From contig SEBV01000020.1 in NCBI GenBank assembly GCA_004172865.1, positions 1-64,000 of the forward strand: DNA of 64,000 nt, read 5' to 3'. The notes beneath the pieces are model-generated. The model had not been told where the DNA came from and did not search any database. It worked only from the letters and a program-made list of their open reading frames with translations. The DNA is from Gammaproteobacteria bacterium (GTDB taxonomy: Bacteria; Pseudomonadota; Gammaproteobacteria; Pseudomonadales; Cellvibrionaceae). Below, one piece after another: positions 10,036 to 18,913 of this stretch (its first letter is position 1; each line of letters starts with the position of its first letter). The position numbers were made by a program, and so were the translations under genes.

Positions 10036-10605
10036 ATGAAAAAATTATGCGTACTTGCGCTAAGTCTAATCGCTTTACCGGTATTGGCCGATAACAACAA
10101 TGGCTTCTTCCTCGGCCTCGGTGGTTCCAGTCTCAAAGATTATCAAGATGGTATCGATAACGTCAGCCGAATTCGCGCGGTGGAAGTTCTGGGCGGCTAC
10201 AAATATAACAATGCGCTCGGTATCGAGTTGCGTTTAGGTAGCGGCAAAACCACCGGCACCAGTACAAGTTATGTCGATGCATCTGGCGTGGTGCAAAGTG
10301 GAAGTCTTGAGCGCGAACTTGGCTCTTATCAGAGCATTTATTACCGCCCCGAATTGGTTAACGACGAAGCCAAGCTTTATGCTTTACTTGGTTATACGCA
10401 TCTCGCGACTACTGGCAAAACCCTGGATTCCAATGGTGCTCTGGTGCGTAGTGTAGATGGGTCTGCGTCAGGCTATTCCTACGGTTTGGGTGTTGGATTC
10501 GTAATCAATGAGCATTTTAATATCAATATTGAATACAAAAATATTAGTGAAGAGGTCAGCAACAAACCCAACTTCGCTAGTGTGAATGTGGACTATCGTT
10601 TTTAA
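10036..10605 (+). CDS. Outer-membrane beta-barrel protein (OmpA-like barrel)
   Basis: A 189-residue exported protein. The signal peptide (1-18, cut after VLA) is followed by alternating amphipathic strands, GxGxS-type turns and a C-terminal aromatic residue in VNVDYRF, all typical of an eight-stranded 'porin family' barrel. The ATG follows AGGA. No enzymatic motif is seen, so a structural or adhesion-like role is only a guess. It stands alone between a terminator and the MipA operon. Confidence 0.8.
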   Translation: MKKLCVLALSLIALPVLADNNNGFFLGLGGSSLKDYQDGIDNVSRIRAVEVLGGYKYNNALGIELRLGSGKTTGTSTSYVDASGVVQSGSLERELGSYQSIYYRPELVNDEAKLYALLGYTHLATTGKTLDSNGALVRSVDGSASGYSYGLGVGFVINEHFNINIEYKNISEEVSNKPNFASVNVDYRF

Positions 10606-10625
10606 TCCGTCGATTTTTCAGAAAT

Positions 10626-10690
10626 ATCTGTAATCTTTTAATAGCCAAGACCGCGTCGCACATCGGCATGTGTCACAAAAGATTACAGAT
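10626..10690. promoter_or_regulatory. 14-bp inverted repeat upstream of the mipA-like operon
   Basis: Perfect inverted repeat ATCTGTAATCTTTT (10626-10639) and AAAAGATTACAGAT (10677-10690), separated by 37 bases. A smaller CACAT/ATGTG hairpin lies inside. There is no T run after it, so it is not a good terminator. A TTGGCA/TATAAC-like promoter lies just downstream at about 10702-10715. It may be the target of the response regulator encoded in this operon. Confidence 0.45.
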
Positions 10691-10746
10691 TTAGCCGAGG
10701 TTTGGCAGTATAACTAGTGTGTTATGCGTTAAAGGGCCAGACCATT

Positions 10747-11601
10747 ATGTTTGCTAAACCATCCTCTTTGTTAAAACTCCTCCTCTTGATTAGTTGCTTC
10801 ACACTCAATGCAAGTGTGCTGGCACAATCATCTTCAAGCGATGATTCCGGTTGGCAAATTGGCGTGGCCATTGGCGCTGGTACTCGCACCAATCCTGTTA
10901 TGGATAATGAAAATACGCCGCTATACCTTATTCCTCAGGTTAATTACCAAGGCGAACGATTTTTCATTCAGAATCTGGATATTGGCTACACCTTTTTCCA
11001 AAATGATACGCAGCAGTTAAGTCTGTTATTAACGCCCAGCTACGATCAGGTTTTTTTTAACAAATCCGGTTTTAACAGTTTTATAGATACCGCTGGATTC
11101 GCCAGCAGTACAAAAGTCGGACCCACAGTCGAGCTGGTGAGCCACACCATCGACAAGCGCCGTTTGCACACGCGACATATGGCGGCTTTGGCAGGTTTGG
11201 AATACAACCAATCAGTTTATGGTTTGGATCTGCAAGTGCAGTTACTCAAAGAAGTAACCGACTATTACGATGGCAGCGAAGCACGGTTTGCCCTGAGTAA
11301 GAGCATCAATTTAGGCAAAAATGATGTGAAATTAACGGTGGGCGCGAATTGGCAAGATGCATCTACCTTAAATTATTTTTATGGATTTGATGAAAGCGAA
11401 ACCTTGGGCAATTTACCTTACAGTCCTGGCAGTGGCGTGACGGGATTGTTGCGGTTTGATTGGAGCTACCAAATCGACCAGCACTGGAGCTTACGTTTTT
11501 TCACCAGTTATCGTCACCTTAGCTGCGCGATTTCAAACAGCCCGCTGGTCACGGACGATAATGTAGTCACGGCATTTGCTGGGGGGGTGTACCATTTTTA
11601 A
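10747..11601 (+). CDS. MipA/OmpV family outer-membrane protein
   Basis: About 284 residues from the chosen ATG. An in-frame upstream ATG would add 10 residues, but the signal peptide fits the later start best. After the signal peptide (cut near VLAQ) the mature part begins GWQIGVAIGAGTRTNP and continues as a 10-12 strand barrel ending GGVYHF, the usual OmpV C-terminus. In E. coli MipA scaffolds murein enzymes, and other family members respond to envelope stress. The gene heads an operon with a DUF3019 protein and a two-component system. Confidence 0.88.
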   Translation: MFAKPSSLLKLLLLISCFTLNASVLAQSSSSDDSGWQIGVAIGAGTRTNPVMDNENTPLYLIPQVNYQGERFFIQNLDIGYTFFQNDTQQLSLLLTPSYDQVFFNKSGFNSFIDTAGFASSTKVGPTVELVSHTIDKRRLHTRHMAALAGLEYNQSVYGLDLQVQLLKEVTDYYDGSEARFALSKSINLGKNDVKLTVGANWQDASTLNYFYGFDESETLGNLPYSPGSGVTGLLRFDWSYQIDQHWSLRFFTSYRHLSCAISNSPLVTDDNVVTAFAGGVYHF

Positions 11602-12010
11602 TGGAAAATCTCTTCTTATAATAACGCTAATAATCTGCGGTTTTTTTCTGAGTCAGGCGAGTAATGCGAAAGATCTAAAGGCTCCAATCCAGTTGGAAAT
11701 GAAACCCAACATTTGTGTTTTATCGGAAACGGAATCTCATTGTGAAGATGTGCTTGTCGCCGAATGGAAAGCGCAGAACAACACAAATTATTCATTGTGT
11801 CTATTCCAAAGCGATAACAAAACACCCATCGAGTGTTGGAAAAATATGTCGTTTGGTAAAACAGAATTTACCCGCTCGATTGCAGCAACAACTATTTTTG
11901 AATTGCGTGACATGGATAATCAAAACCTGTTAGGACAAGAAACTTTTCAGGTCATTAATGCACAAAAAAAATATCAACGCGCACGGCGGAATCCGTGGAG
12001 TTTTTTTTAG
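11576..12010 (+). CDS. DUF3019 family exported protein
   Basis: A 144-residue protein matching DUF3019: mature region LEMKPNICVLSETESHCED, paired cysteines and a conserved WKN...F core. A strong signal sequence (about 12-30, ending SNA) sends it to the periplasm. No ATG is available in frame before the signal peptide. The likely start is TTG at 11576, 26 bases inside the end of the mipA-like gene and next to a run of seven G (11581-11587), so translation may be coupled. The function is unknown; its place beside MipA and a two-component system suggests an accessory sensor role. Confidence 0.75.
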   Translation: MLGGCTIFNGKSLLIITLIICGFFLSQASNAKDLKAPIQLEMKPNICVLSETESHCEDVLVAEWKAQNNTNYSLCLFQSDNKTPIECWKNMSFGKTEFTRSIAATTIFELRDMDNQNLLGQETFQVINAQKKYQRARRNPWSFF

Positions 12011-12020
12011 CGAGGTTAAG

Positions 12021-12716
12021 ATGAAAAATCACATTTTATTAGTGGAAGATGATCGCCGCCTTGCCGACCTGGTAAAAGATTATCTCGAAAATAACGAATT
12101 TATAGTGACTATCGAAAGCAATGGTAATCGCGTGTTACGGCAATGCCAACAATTGAATCCCGCATTAGTGATATTGGATTTAATGTTGCCCGGTAAAGAC
12201 GGCCTGACAATCTGCCAGGAATTGCGCAGCATTTATCGCGGCCCCATTCTTATGCTTACAGCACGCAACGAGAGCGTTGATCAAGTGTTAGGTTTGGAAT
12301 TTGGTGCGGACGATTACGTTATTAAACCAGCAGAACCAAGAGTCTTATTGGCGCGTGTACGCGCACTGATGCGTCGTTATTATCAACAGGAAAATACAGA
12401 GCAAGAAAATTTGATTTTTGATCAGCTGGTTATTCAGCCTACTGCGCGCAAAGTGCAGTTGAATGAGCAAGACATAAATTTATCCAGTCATGAGTTTGAT
12501 TTGCTAGTCGCTTTGGCAAAACATGCGGGCCAAGTAATAGGTCGCGAATATCTTTTTAATCAAATTTATAATCGCGAATACGACGGTTTGGATCGTACGA
12601 TTGATGTTCGGATTTCCCAGCTTCGAAAAAAATTGCAGGATAATACGGAAAATCCAACACGCATTAAAACCATTTGGGGAAAAGGCTACCTTTTCGTCGC
12701 CAATGCGTGGAGTTGA
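12021..12716 (+). CDS. OmpR/PhoB family response regulator (RstA-like)
   Basis: A 231-residue regulator. The receiver domain (1-120) has the acidic pocket E9-D10-D11, phospho-acceptor D53 (VILDLMLPGKDG) and a conserved switch region. The winged-helix DNA-binding domain follows (about 130-228, DRTIDVRISQLRKKL). The ATG at 12021 follows GAGG; an earlier in-frame start would add an unlikely 21-residue leader overlapping DUF3019. The partner kinase begins 4 bases after its stop. It probably controls this operon. Confidence 0.95.
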   Translation: MKNHILLVEDDRRLADLVKDYLENNEFIVTIESNGNRVLRQCQQLNPALVILDLMLPGKDGLTICQELRSIYRGPILMLTARNESVDQVLGLEFGADDYVIKPAEPRVLLARVRALMRRYYQQENTEQENLIFDQLVIQPTARKVQLNEQDINLSSHEFDLLVALAKHAGQVIGREYLFNQIYNREYDGLDRTIDVRISQLRKKLQDNTENPTRIKTIWGKGYLFVANAWS

Positions 12717-12720
12717 GTGA

Positions 12721-13992
12721 ATGAATCGTGCATTTATTTCGCTCTATCTTATTATCGTTTTATCGATAATTTTGCTCGGGTTAGTTTTAAATAAATTTTG
12801 GGATGAAGTTAATCCGCCACTAGCCGTTGATCCTGCAGTTACAGATTTAATGTCTATTATTGAAATGTCGTTGGATGGCTCACAAGATACTGAAAAAAAA
12901 AATCTGCTACAAAAAATTACCAGCAACTCACGGTATAAAACTGAACTCGTCTCAATTTTAAATTTTTCAAAAACCGGTATCGCCGAAAAAATTAAGCAAG
13001 GTGACGTTGTAAGTATCAACGATGATCAAACACATTATTTTTACAAACGAGTAAAAAATTCCGACGATGTATTGATGCTCAGCGCCCCTATCGAGCCTGA
13101 AGCTCGCAACGGATTTTATACTGGTTTTATTCTTTTATTCTATTCAGCAATCGCCGGCACGGTATTCTTGTGGGTATGGCCGCTTACGCGCGATCTTGCG
13201 CGTTTGGCTTCACACGCGCAGCAGCTAGGCAAAGATGGGCAGCAAAATATTATTAATATTTCAACGCGTTCAGTGCTCTATCCATTTGCCAAAATATTTA
13301 ATGCCATGGCAGAGCGCTTAAATGAAATGATGCGTTCGCAAAAAGAAATGACATTGGCCGTCTCCCATGAATTAAGAACACCTTTAGCGCGAATGAAATT
13401 TGCGTTGGCAATTACACAAGATGAAAATTTGCCAGCGCCAATGCACCGTCAGCTTACCAATATCAATAACGATATTCTGGATATGGAGTCGCTAATAAAT
13501 TCGTTTTTAGCTTACGCCAGCTTCGAACAACAATCGCAGCAGTTAAATCAACGTGAAGGTCACATCAACGATTTAATCCAGGACATAATTAATCGCGCAT
13601 TGAACCACGAACAAACTCATATCATGATCAATGTGTTTGACGAAACCCAAGGCCGAGTTGTCGTTTGTGAGTGGTCATTAATGCAAACGGCAATTCAGAA
13701 TTTAATTCATAACGCACTTGGCTATGCAAAAACGACCATTCAAATTACCACCAAAATCCAATCGAATTATTTTGTAATTGAAATTGATGATGATGGCCCA
13801 GGTGTTGCACAGGAAATGCAAACTCAAATTTTCGAATCGTTTGTTCGCATCTATAGTGAGGTAACTAACAGAAGCGGATTTGGTTTGGGGCTAGCATTAG
13901 TCAAACGCATAATGGATTGGCATTTGGGAACAGTGAAATGTACCCAATCATCGCTTGGCGGTGCGAAATTTATATTGCAATGGCCCCAATAA
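12721..13992 (+). CDS. Sensor histidine kinase (RstB-like)
   Basis: A 423-residue inner-membrane kinase. Its first membrane segment (about 4-24) and second (about 133-152) enclose a periplasmic sensor of about 105 residues with no recognised motif. A HAMP-like linker leads to the HisKA domain with H216 (AVSHELRTPLARMKFAL) and an HATPase_c domain with N (LIHNALGYA), G1 (DDDGPGV) and G2 (GFGLGLALV) boxes. It is the last gene of the mipA-DUF3019-regulator-kinase operon. The ligand is unknown; the two exported proteins of the same operon could feed into sensing. Confidence 0.93.
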   Translation: MNRAFISLYLIIVLSIILLGLVLNKFWDEVNPPLAVDPAVTDLMSIIEMSLDGSQDTEKKNLLQKITSNSRYKTELVSILNFSKTGIAEKIKQGDVVSINDDQTHYFYKRVKNSDDVLMLSAPIEPEARNGFYTGFILLFYSAIAGTVFLWVWPLTRDLARLASHAQQLGKDGQQNIINISTRSVLYPFAKIFNAMAERLNEMMRSQKEMTLAVSHELRTPLARMKFALAITQDENLPAPMHRQLTNINNDILDMESLINSFLAYASFEQQSQQLNQREGHINDLIQDIINRALNHEQTHIMINVFDETQGRVVVCEWSLMQTAIQNLIHNALGYAKTTIQITTKIQSNYFVIEIDDDGPGVAQEMQTQIFESFVRIYSEVTNRSGFGLGLALVKRIMDWHLGTVKCTQSSLGGAKFILQWPQ

Positions 13993-14467
13993 TAGAATGT
14001 GTTTCACCCTCTTTTTATATCATCCCTAATTGCTGTTTCAGTTTTAGGAATTTATTAAGATAAATGGTGAGAATCTATATATCTAACTGATCGAAATCGA
14101 TCACTAGTTATAGTAGTAAGTTTTAACTATTAAATATTTGTAGTTTTTGGCGACATATATTTAAGGTTAAACGCTGGAATAGGCTGAAATAGCGCTTTTA
14201 ATGGTCTTTAAGAGCGGCTACTATAGGCCCGTTTTTTAGGGGAGCAGCTTGTCTGTTTGTGTTATAAATCAAAAATAACCTAAAAAATTGTCAGAGTTTG
14301 TTAATAAAACCTTTTAGCCGATGAATGTAGCTATACTGCTACAACTGAAGCGACAGATGCTTTAGAAACAACTCCGTGAGATTGTGGATACAACTGCCAG
14401 ATATTGGATTTGCTTGTACTGCGATGTCATTTTTTGCAGGTGAAATTCAGAAGGTGGCAGCTAAGTT
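13993..14467. promoter_or_regulatory. Intergenic region upstream of tonB
   Basis: No gene seen. The region is AT-rich and should hold the promoter for the tonB-exbBD operon. It contains a 7-bp inverted repeat TGATCGA-AA-TCGATCA at 14088-14103 that could be an operator. I see no clear Fur box. Confidence 0.4.
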
Positions 14468-15079
14468 ATGTCATATCACGCTAAAAAAAGTGCAGGTCAG
14501 CGCTCTACGGGTTTGATTATCGTAGTCGTTTTCCATGTGCTACTTATATGGGGTCTGGCCGCTGGTCTAGATCGCGAAGTCATCAAAAATGCTATTGAAA
14601 TTATCAAGGCAGATGTAAAAGAGGAAAAAATTGAGAAAGAGGAACTTCCACCTCCACCTCCGCCAGATGTAAAACCACCACCACCAGATTTCGTACCCCC
14701 ACCATCGCTTGACTTTGTTCCAGATGCACCTGCTCCAGCAGCTATTGTTGCTGTGCAAAAAACGGAAAAGAAAGTTGAGGCTCCGGTTAATCAGAGCAAG
14801 GCAAAAGTGGGTCCTAAAGGGTTAAGTAAGCCAGAATATCCAGCAGCTTCGATTCGCTTAGGCGAAGCGGGTACTACAGGTTTAAATCTGTATATTGGAG
14901 AAGATGGGAAAGTGTCTGATGCGCAAGTGTCATCCACCAGCGGCTCTGAGCGCTTGGATGAAGCTGCTAAGAAACATGCAATTCGTTCGTGGAAATTTAT
15001 TCCATGTATGAACGGTGATAAACCAGTGGCATGTTGGCACGCGATAAAATTCACATGGAGAATTGAAGACGCAAAATAA
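14468..15079 (+). CDS. tonB: TonB family energy-transducing protein
   Basis: A 203-residue TonB. One N-terminal membrane helix (about 14-33) is followed by a Glu/Lys then Pro-rich periplasmic spacer (PPPPPPDVKPPPPDF, about 62-76) and the C-terminal TonB domain (about 117-200). The last contains GPKGLSKPEYPAASIRLGEAG and a YP motif. It carries proton-motive-force energy to TonB-dependent receptors such as the two in this window. It heads the exbB-exbD-exbD-TPR operon. Confidence 0.93.
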   Translation: MSYHAKKSAGQRSTGLIIVVVFHVLLIWGLAAGLDREVIKNAIEIIKADVKEEKIEKEELPPPPPPDVKPPPPDFVPPPSLDFVPDAPAPAAIVAVQKTEKKVEAPVNQSKAKVGPKGLSKPEYPAASIRLGEAGTTGLNLYIGEDGKVSDAQVSSTSGSERLDEAAKKHAIRSWKFIPCMNGDKPVACWHAIKFTWRIEDAK

Positions 15080-15159
15080 TTCGCGACTTCATTTCTACAT
15101 TGTTTGATTTCACAAAAAATAGATCTTTTAAATTTACGTTAACTGCAGGGTTTGAAAAA

Positions 15160-16047
15160 ATGTTAAAAAAACTTTCATCTGTTTTAATTTTGGCGTTGGC
15201 TTTGGGTGGCCAATATTTCGTTGTTAGCTCAGCTTTCGCTCAAGATTCTTCTGCTCCAGCAGCTGACGCTGCTCCTGCACCAGAAGCTGCTCCAGCACCA
15301 GCTCCCGAAGCCGAAGCTGCTCCAGCGCCAGCTGCTGATGCATCTAGCGCAATTGATGCCGCAAACGACAGTTCAATTCAAAAAGAAACTCCATACGGTA
15401 TGGGTAAACTTTGGCATGAAGGCGATGCTGTTACCAAAACTGTATTGGTATTAATGATCCTTATGTCAGCTTCTACTTGGTACATTGCAGCTATCAAATT
15501 GATGGTGCAATCTAAGTTGTTCAGCCAAGCGACTGATGCACGTAAAGTGTGGGATGCTAAAACTCTTCAAGAAGGTGTTAACAACCTTAAAGCTGACAGT
15601 GCTTTCCGTGCTATCGGTGAAGATGGTTTGAAAGCTGCCAAGCAATACGATGGCAAGTCAACTGACAGAATCGATATTGAAACTTGGTTGAGCATTTCAA
15701 TCCAGCGCGCTGTATCAAACATCACCAATGACTTGCAAACTGGTATGGCGGTATTGGCAACTGTAGCTTCTACTTCTCCGTTCGTAGGTTTGTTCGGTAC
15801 CGTTTGGGGTATTTACCACGCCCTGATCGCTATTGCTCAATCTGGCCAACCATCAATCGACAAAGTAGCTGGCCCAGTGGGTGAAGCTTTGATCATGACT
15901 GCAATCGGTTTGGGTGTAGCGGTTCCTGCTGTATTCCTTTACAACTGGTTAGTACGTCGTAACAAAGTTGCTAGCGAAGCGTTGAATGCTTTTGGTGCTG
16001 ACGTTCACGCATACCTGATCTTGGGTGTGAGTGGCGGCGACAAGTAA
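15160..16047 (+). CDS. exbB: MotA/TolQ/ExbB proton channel protein
   Basis: A 295-residue ExbB from the ATG at 15160, which follows an AGGG site; a start 60 bases upstream is open but lacks a signal peptide in the right place. Unusually for ExbB, it begins with a cleavable-looking signal (ending SAFAQ) and an Ala/Pro/Glu-rich periplasmic segment (about 28-72). Three membrane helices follow, with the conserved TolQ/ExbB segment (TVASTSPFVGLFGTVWGI, about 205-222). With ExbD it forms the proton-driven motor for TonB. Long ExbB forms are known in pseudomonads and relatives. Confidence 0.92.
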   Translation: MLKKLSSVLILALALGGQYFVVSSAFAQDSSAPAADAAPAPEAAPAPAPEAEAAPAPAADASSAIDAANDSSIQKETPYGMGKLWHEGDAVTKTVLVLMILMSASTWYIAAIKLMVQSKLFSQATDARKVWDAKTLQEGVNNLKADSAFRAIGEDGLKAAKQYDGKSTDRIDIETWLSISIQRAVSNITNDLQTGMAVLATVASTSPFVGLFGTVWGIYHALIAIAQSGQPSIDKVAGPVGEALIMTAIGLGVAVPAVFLYNWLVRRNKVASEALNAFGADVHAYLILGVSGGDK

Positions 16048-16142
16048 TTTTACATTAAAGGTTAAGGCCGATGCCTGAGTCAAAATCTGTAATCGATTTT
16101 GGTCAGGCATACGTAAAAACTTGCAGCACGAGGTATTAAAAA

Positions 16143-16559
16143 ATGGCGATGAATATTTCCGACGGCGAAGGTTCGGAGCTGAACTCAACGATTAACACCA
16201 CACCTCTCGTGGACGTTATGTTGGTTTTGCTCATAGTGTTCCTCATTGCCGTACCGGTAGTTTTAAAGACTGTAAAAGTTGATCTTCCGAACGTTTCAAA
16301 TATTCCAACTCAATCCAAACCTGAAAATATTGTAATTTCAGTGGATGTGGATGGTGAAACTTACTGGAACAACACTTTAGTTACTAAAGAGCAATTGTTA
16401 GCAAACTTGAGAGAAAAAGCTCCAATTAAACCGCAACCTGAGGTGCATATTCGTGGAGATAGAAATTCTCGTTATGAACCAGTTGGCCGTGTTGTAGCTT
16501 ACTGTCAAAAAGCAGGTATTGTTCGTGTTGGTTTCATTACTGCTCCTGAACATAATTGA
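16143..16559 (+). CDS. exbD: ExbD/TolR family protein (copy 1)
   Basis: A 138-residue inner-membrane protein with one helix (about 22-42) that includes the conserved proton-path aspartate in NTTPLVDVMLVLL. A small periplasmic ExbD domain follows. It partners ExbB, and a second, divergent exbD follows 32 bases later. Two ExbD genes in tandem are common in TonB systems with a TPR partner. Confidence 0.93.
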   Translation: MAMNISDGEGSELNSTINTTPLVDVMLVLLIVFLIAVPVVLKTVKVDLPNVSNIPTQSKPENIVISVDVDGETYWNNTLVTKEQLLANLREKAPIKPQPEVHIRGDRNSRYEPVGRVVAYCQKAGIVRVGFITAPEHN

Positions 16560-16591
16560 GTTTGTGGTTCCACAATAAAAGGTAGTTCATC

Positions 16592-17011
16592 ATGGGTATG
16601 AATGTTGGTAGTGGAGCGGAAGGCGATATGATGGTGGAGATGAACACCACACCATTGATCGACTTGATGCTCGTGCTCATTGTAATGTTAATTATGTCGC
16701 TTCCTCCGCAAACTCACGCGGTAAAGTTAGACATGCCGGTGACTAACAATCCTCCACCGGATGTACCTCCGCCAGTTATTGATATCGTTGTAGATTTCGA
16801 TGGATCAATTTATTGGAACGCTGAACAAGTAACAACTGGTGAACAACTTCAGGGTTATTTGCGATCAGCAGCGCATGCTGAGCCTCGTCCAGAGATTCAT
16901 TTGAAGCCTAACAAACTGGCTAAATATGATTCAGTGGCGAAAGTATTGGCAACCGCGCAGCGTCTCGGTGTAAAGAATATTGGTATATTGGGTAATGAAG
17001 CGCTGGAGTAA
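16592..17011 (+). CDS. exbD: ExbD/TolR family protein (copy 2)
   Basis: A 139-residue ExbD paralogue with the same NTTPLIDLMLVLI helix (about 18-35). A proline-rich linker (NNPPPDVPPPVID) leads to the periplasmic domain. It diverges from copy 1 in the periplasmic part, so the two may form a hetero-oligomer with ExbB. It is followed by the TPR protein gene, 66 bases away. Confidence 0.92.
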   Translation: MGMNVGSGAEGDMMVEMNTTPLIDLMLVLIVMLIMSLPPQTHAVKLDMPVTNNPPPDVPPPVIDIVVDFDGSIYWNAEQVTTGEQLQGYLRSAAHAEPRPEIHLKPNKLAKYDSVAKVLATAQRLGVKNIGILGNEALE

Positions 17012-17077
17012 TTCCCAGCGTTTTTTTCATTGGACTTTTAATTGCTGTAATCAGTAAACGTATTGGTAAACATAGTT

Positions 17078-18328
17078 ATGTGTGTAAAGAAAAATTTATT
17101 TGGAATAGCTAAATCAGTTTCATTTGTTGTGGCATTAACTACCGGTTTAACTACTGTTACAGCAGTTCTTTCACCTGTTGCTATGGCTGCTGAAAAGCCA
17201 CAACAACTTAGTGCAAAAATGAAGCCTTTAGGCGATGCGCAAAAATTAATGGCGGAAAAAAAGTGGAAGGAAGCTTTAGCCGTAATTAATGAAAAAGTAG
17301 TTCCTGTTCCTGGCAAAAGTGCCTATGAAGAAGCAGTTACTAACGAATTTAAAAGTGCATGTTTAATGCAGCTGAAAGATTATGCTGGCGTGGCAAAAGT
17401 TTATGAAACTATGCTTGCTGCAAATCAAGTTCCTGCTGATCAAATTAATCAGAGAACTATCACTCTTGCTGAATTGTATTTATCTCAAGGCGACTATGCG
17501 AAAGGTATAGAAACCTATGAACGATATTTGAAAACAAATCCAGCAACACCAGATGTTACCTTGGGCTTAACACAAGCTTATTTCAAAAAAGGTGACTACA
17601 AAAATGCTGCTGAATACGCGCAGAAATTAATTAAGCAAGCTGAAGCCGCTAAAAAACCTGTTGATAAAAACTGGTTACAAATGCTCGGCTATAGCTATTC
17701 AAAACTGGGTAATAACGCTGCCTATGCGGATGTCTTGGGTAAACTTCTTGAGCTTTATCCATCTCCAGAATACTGGAATGACATGCTCAAAATTACTCGT
17801 AACGAAGTTACTTTCTCTGATAGAGAAAAAATTGAATACTTCCGTTTGAAAAAGACGGTAGGCTCTTTGACTGCTGAAGAATATAACGAGTTGGCAGAAC
17901 TATCATTGTCCTTATTGGATTCTGGCGATGCTAAAGCAGCTCTTGAAGCTGGTATTAGCGCAGGTGTAGTTCCTGCATCAGAGCGTACCAACAAGTTGCT
18001 TGCTCGTGCGAAAGCAGATGCTGCACAAGACTTGGCAAGTATAGATGCAACTGCTAAAGAGGCTGCTTCGAAACCAACTGGTGAACCACTTGCTAAAATT
18101 GGTGCTGCTTACTTAGGCCATGGTCTTAACGACAAAGCAATTTCTTCTATTCAAAGTGCAATTGCTAAAGGTGGCTTAACCTCTATCGATGAATCTTATG
18201 TTCGTTTAGGTGTAGCTAATTTGAATATTGGTAAGAAAGCCGAAGCAATCAAAGCTTTCCAATCAGTTTCTGATAAATCTAATTTGGCACGTGTTGCTAA
18301 ACTTTGGACACTTTACGCTAAGAAGTAA
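17078..18328 (+). CDS. Tetratricopeptide-repeat protein of the TonB operon
   Basis: About 416 residues from the ATG at 17078, with a signal peptide (hydrophobic about 10-30, ending MAAEKP). TPR-type helical pairs follow, such as AELYLSQGDYAKGIETYERYL and LTQAYFKKGDYKNAAEYAQKL. It is probably periplasmic. TPR proteins at the end of tonB-exbB-exbD-exbD operons are known in gammaproteobacteria (TtpC-like functions) and are thought to help the TonB complex; that role is inferred here. A terminator follows. Confidence 0.82.
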   Translation: MCVKKNLFGIAKSVSFVVALTTGLTTVTAVLSPVAMAAEKPQQLSAKMKPLGDAQKLMAEKKWKEALAVINEKVVPVPGKSAYEEAVTNEFKSACLMQLKDYAGVAKVYETMLAANQVPADQINQRTITLAELYLSQGDYAKGIETYERYLKTNPATPDVTLGLTQAYFKKGDYKNAAEYAQKLIKQAEAAKKPVDKNWLQMLGYSYSKLGNNAAYADVLGKLLELYPSPEYWNDMLKITRNEVTFSDREKIEYFRLKKTVGSLTAEEYNELAELSLSLLDSGDAKAALEAGISAGVVPASERTNKLLARAKADAAQDLASIDATAKEAASKPTGEPLAKIGAAYLGHGLNDKAISSIQSAIAKGGLTSIDESYVRLGVANLNIGKKAEAIKAFQSVSDKSNLARVAKLWTLYAKK

Positions 18329-18342
18329 TTTGTAATTGTTTG

Positions 18343-18374
18343 AAAAAATGCCCGCTTATGCGGGCATTTTTTTT
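18343..18374 (+). terminator. Rho-independent terminator of the tonB operon
   Basis: Stem AAAATGCCCGC/GCGGGCATTTT with a short loop and a run of eight T, 15 bases after the TPR gene. Confidence 0.92.
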
Positions 18375-18485
18375 GGAAAACTTAACAGGGAAGGAGTCAC
18401 ACCAGAAATCATCCGTCTGTGTATAATGGGCGCCTGATTTGCACCTCACACAGGTGAACGTTCATTTTTATATAGGGTAGATGTT

Positions 18486-18905
18486 GTGAATTTTATTCAG
18501 TTTCTAATCCAGGAGTGGATGCTGACAAGTTTGTTAGCCGTGCTCATTGTCGCCTACAGCTTACGTGAACGCATAAAAAGTGGCGTACCTGTTTCAAATA
18601 ACGAATTGACCAGTTTGGTGAACAGCGAAAAGGCAATAATTCTCGATATACGTCCCAGCGCAGAATTTAAAGTCGGACATTTAGTTGATTCAATCAATAT
18701 TCCCTATGATCGTATCAACGCCGATATAGCAACGCTTGAAAAATACAAAACCAAGACCATTATCATAGTGGATAAAATCGGTCAGTACGCTGGTACTGCA
18801 GGTCGTCAGTTAGCGAAACAAGGTTATGATGTTCGTAGGCTTTCGGGTGGTATCAGCGAATGGCAAAATCAAAATTTGCCGCTGGTAAAAGGTAAACAGA
18901 AATAG
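18486..18905 (+). CDS. Rhodanese-like membrane protein without catalytic Cys (YibN-like)
   Basis: A 139-residue protein starting at GTG. It has an N-terminal membrane segment (about 8-26) and a rhodanese fold (about 37-135: IILDIRPSAEFKVGHL, LSGGISEWQ). The active-site loop reads IIVDKIGQYAGTA and the whole protein has no cysteine, so sulfurtransferase activity is unlikely. It sits just ahead of grxC and secB, the same order as yibN-grxC-secB in E. coli. Confidence 0.88.
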   Translation: MNFIQFLIQEWMLTSLLAVLIVAYSLRERIKSGVPVSNNELTSLVNSEKAIILDIRPSAEFKVGHLVDSINIPYDRINADIATLEKYKTKTIIIVDKIGQYAGTAGRQLAKQGYDVRRLSGGISEWQNQNLPLVKGKQK

Positions 18906-18913
18906 AGGTTTCT

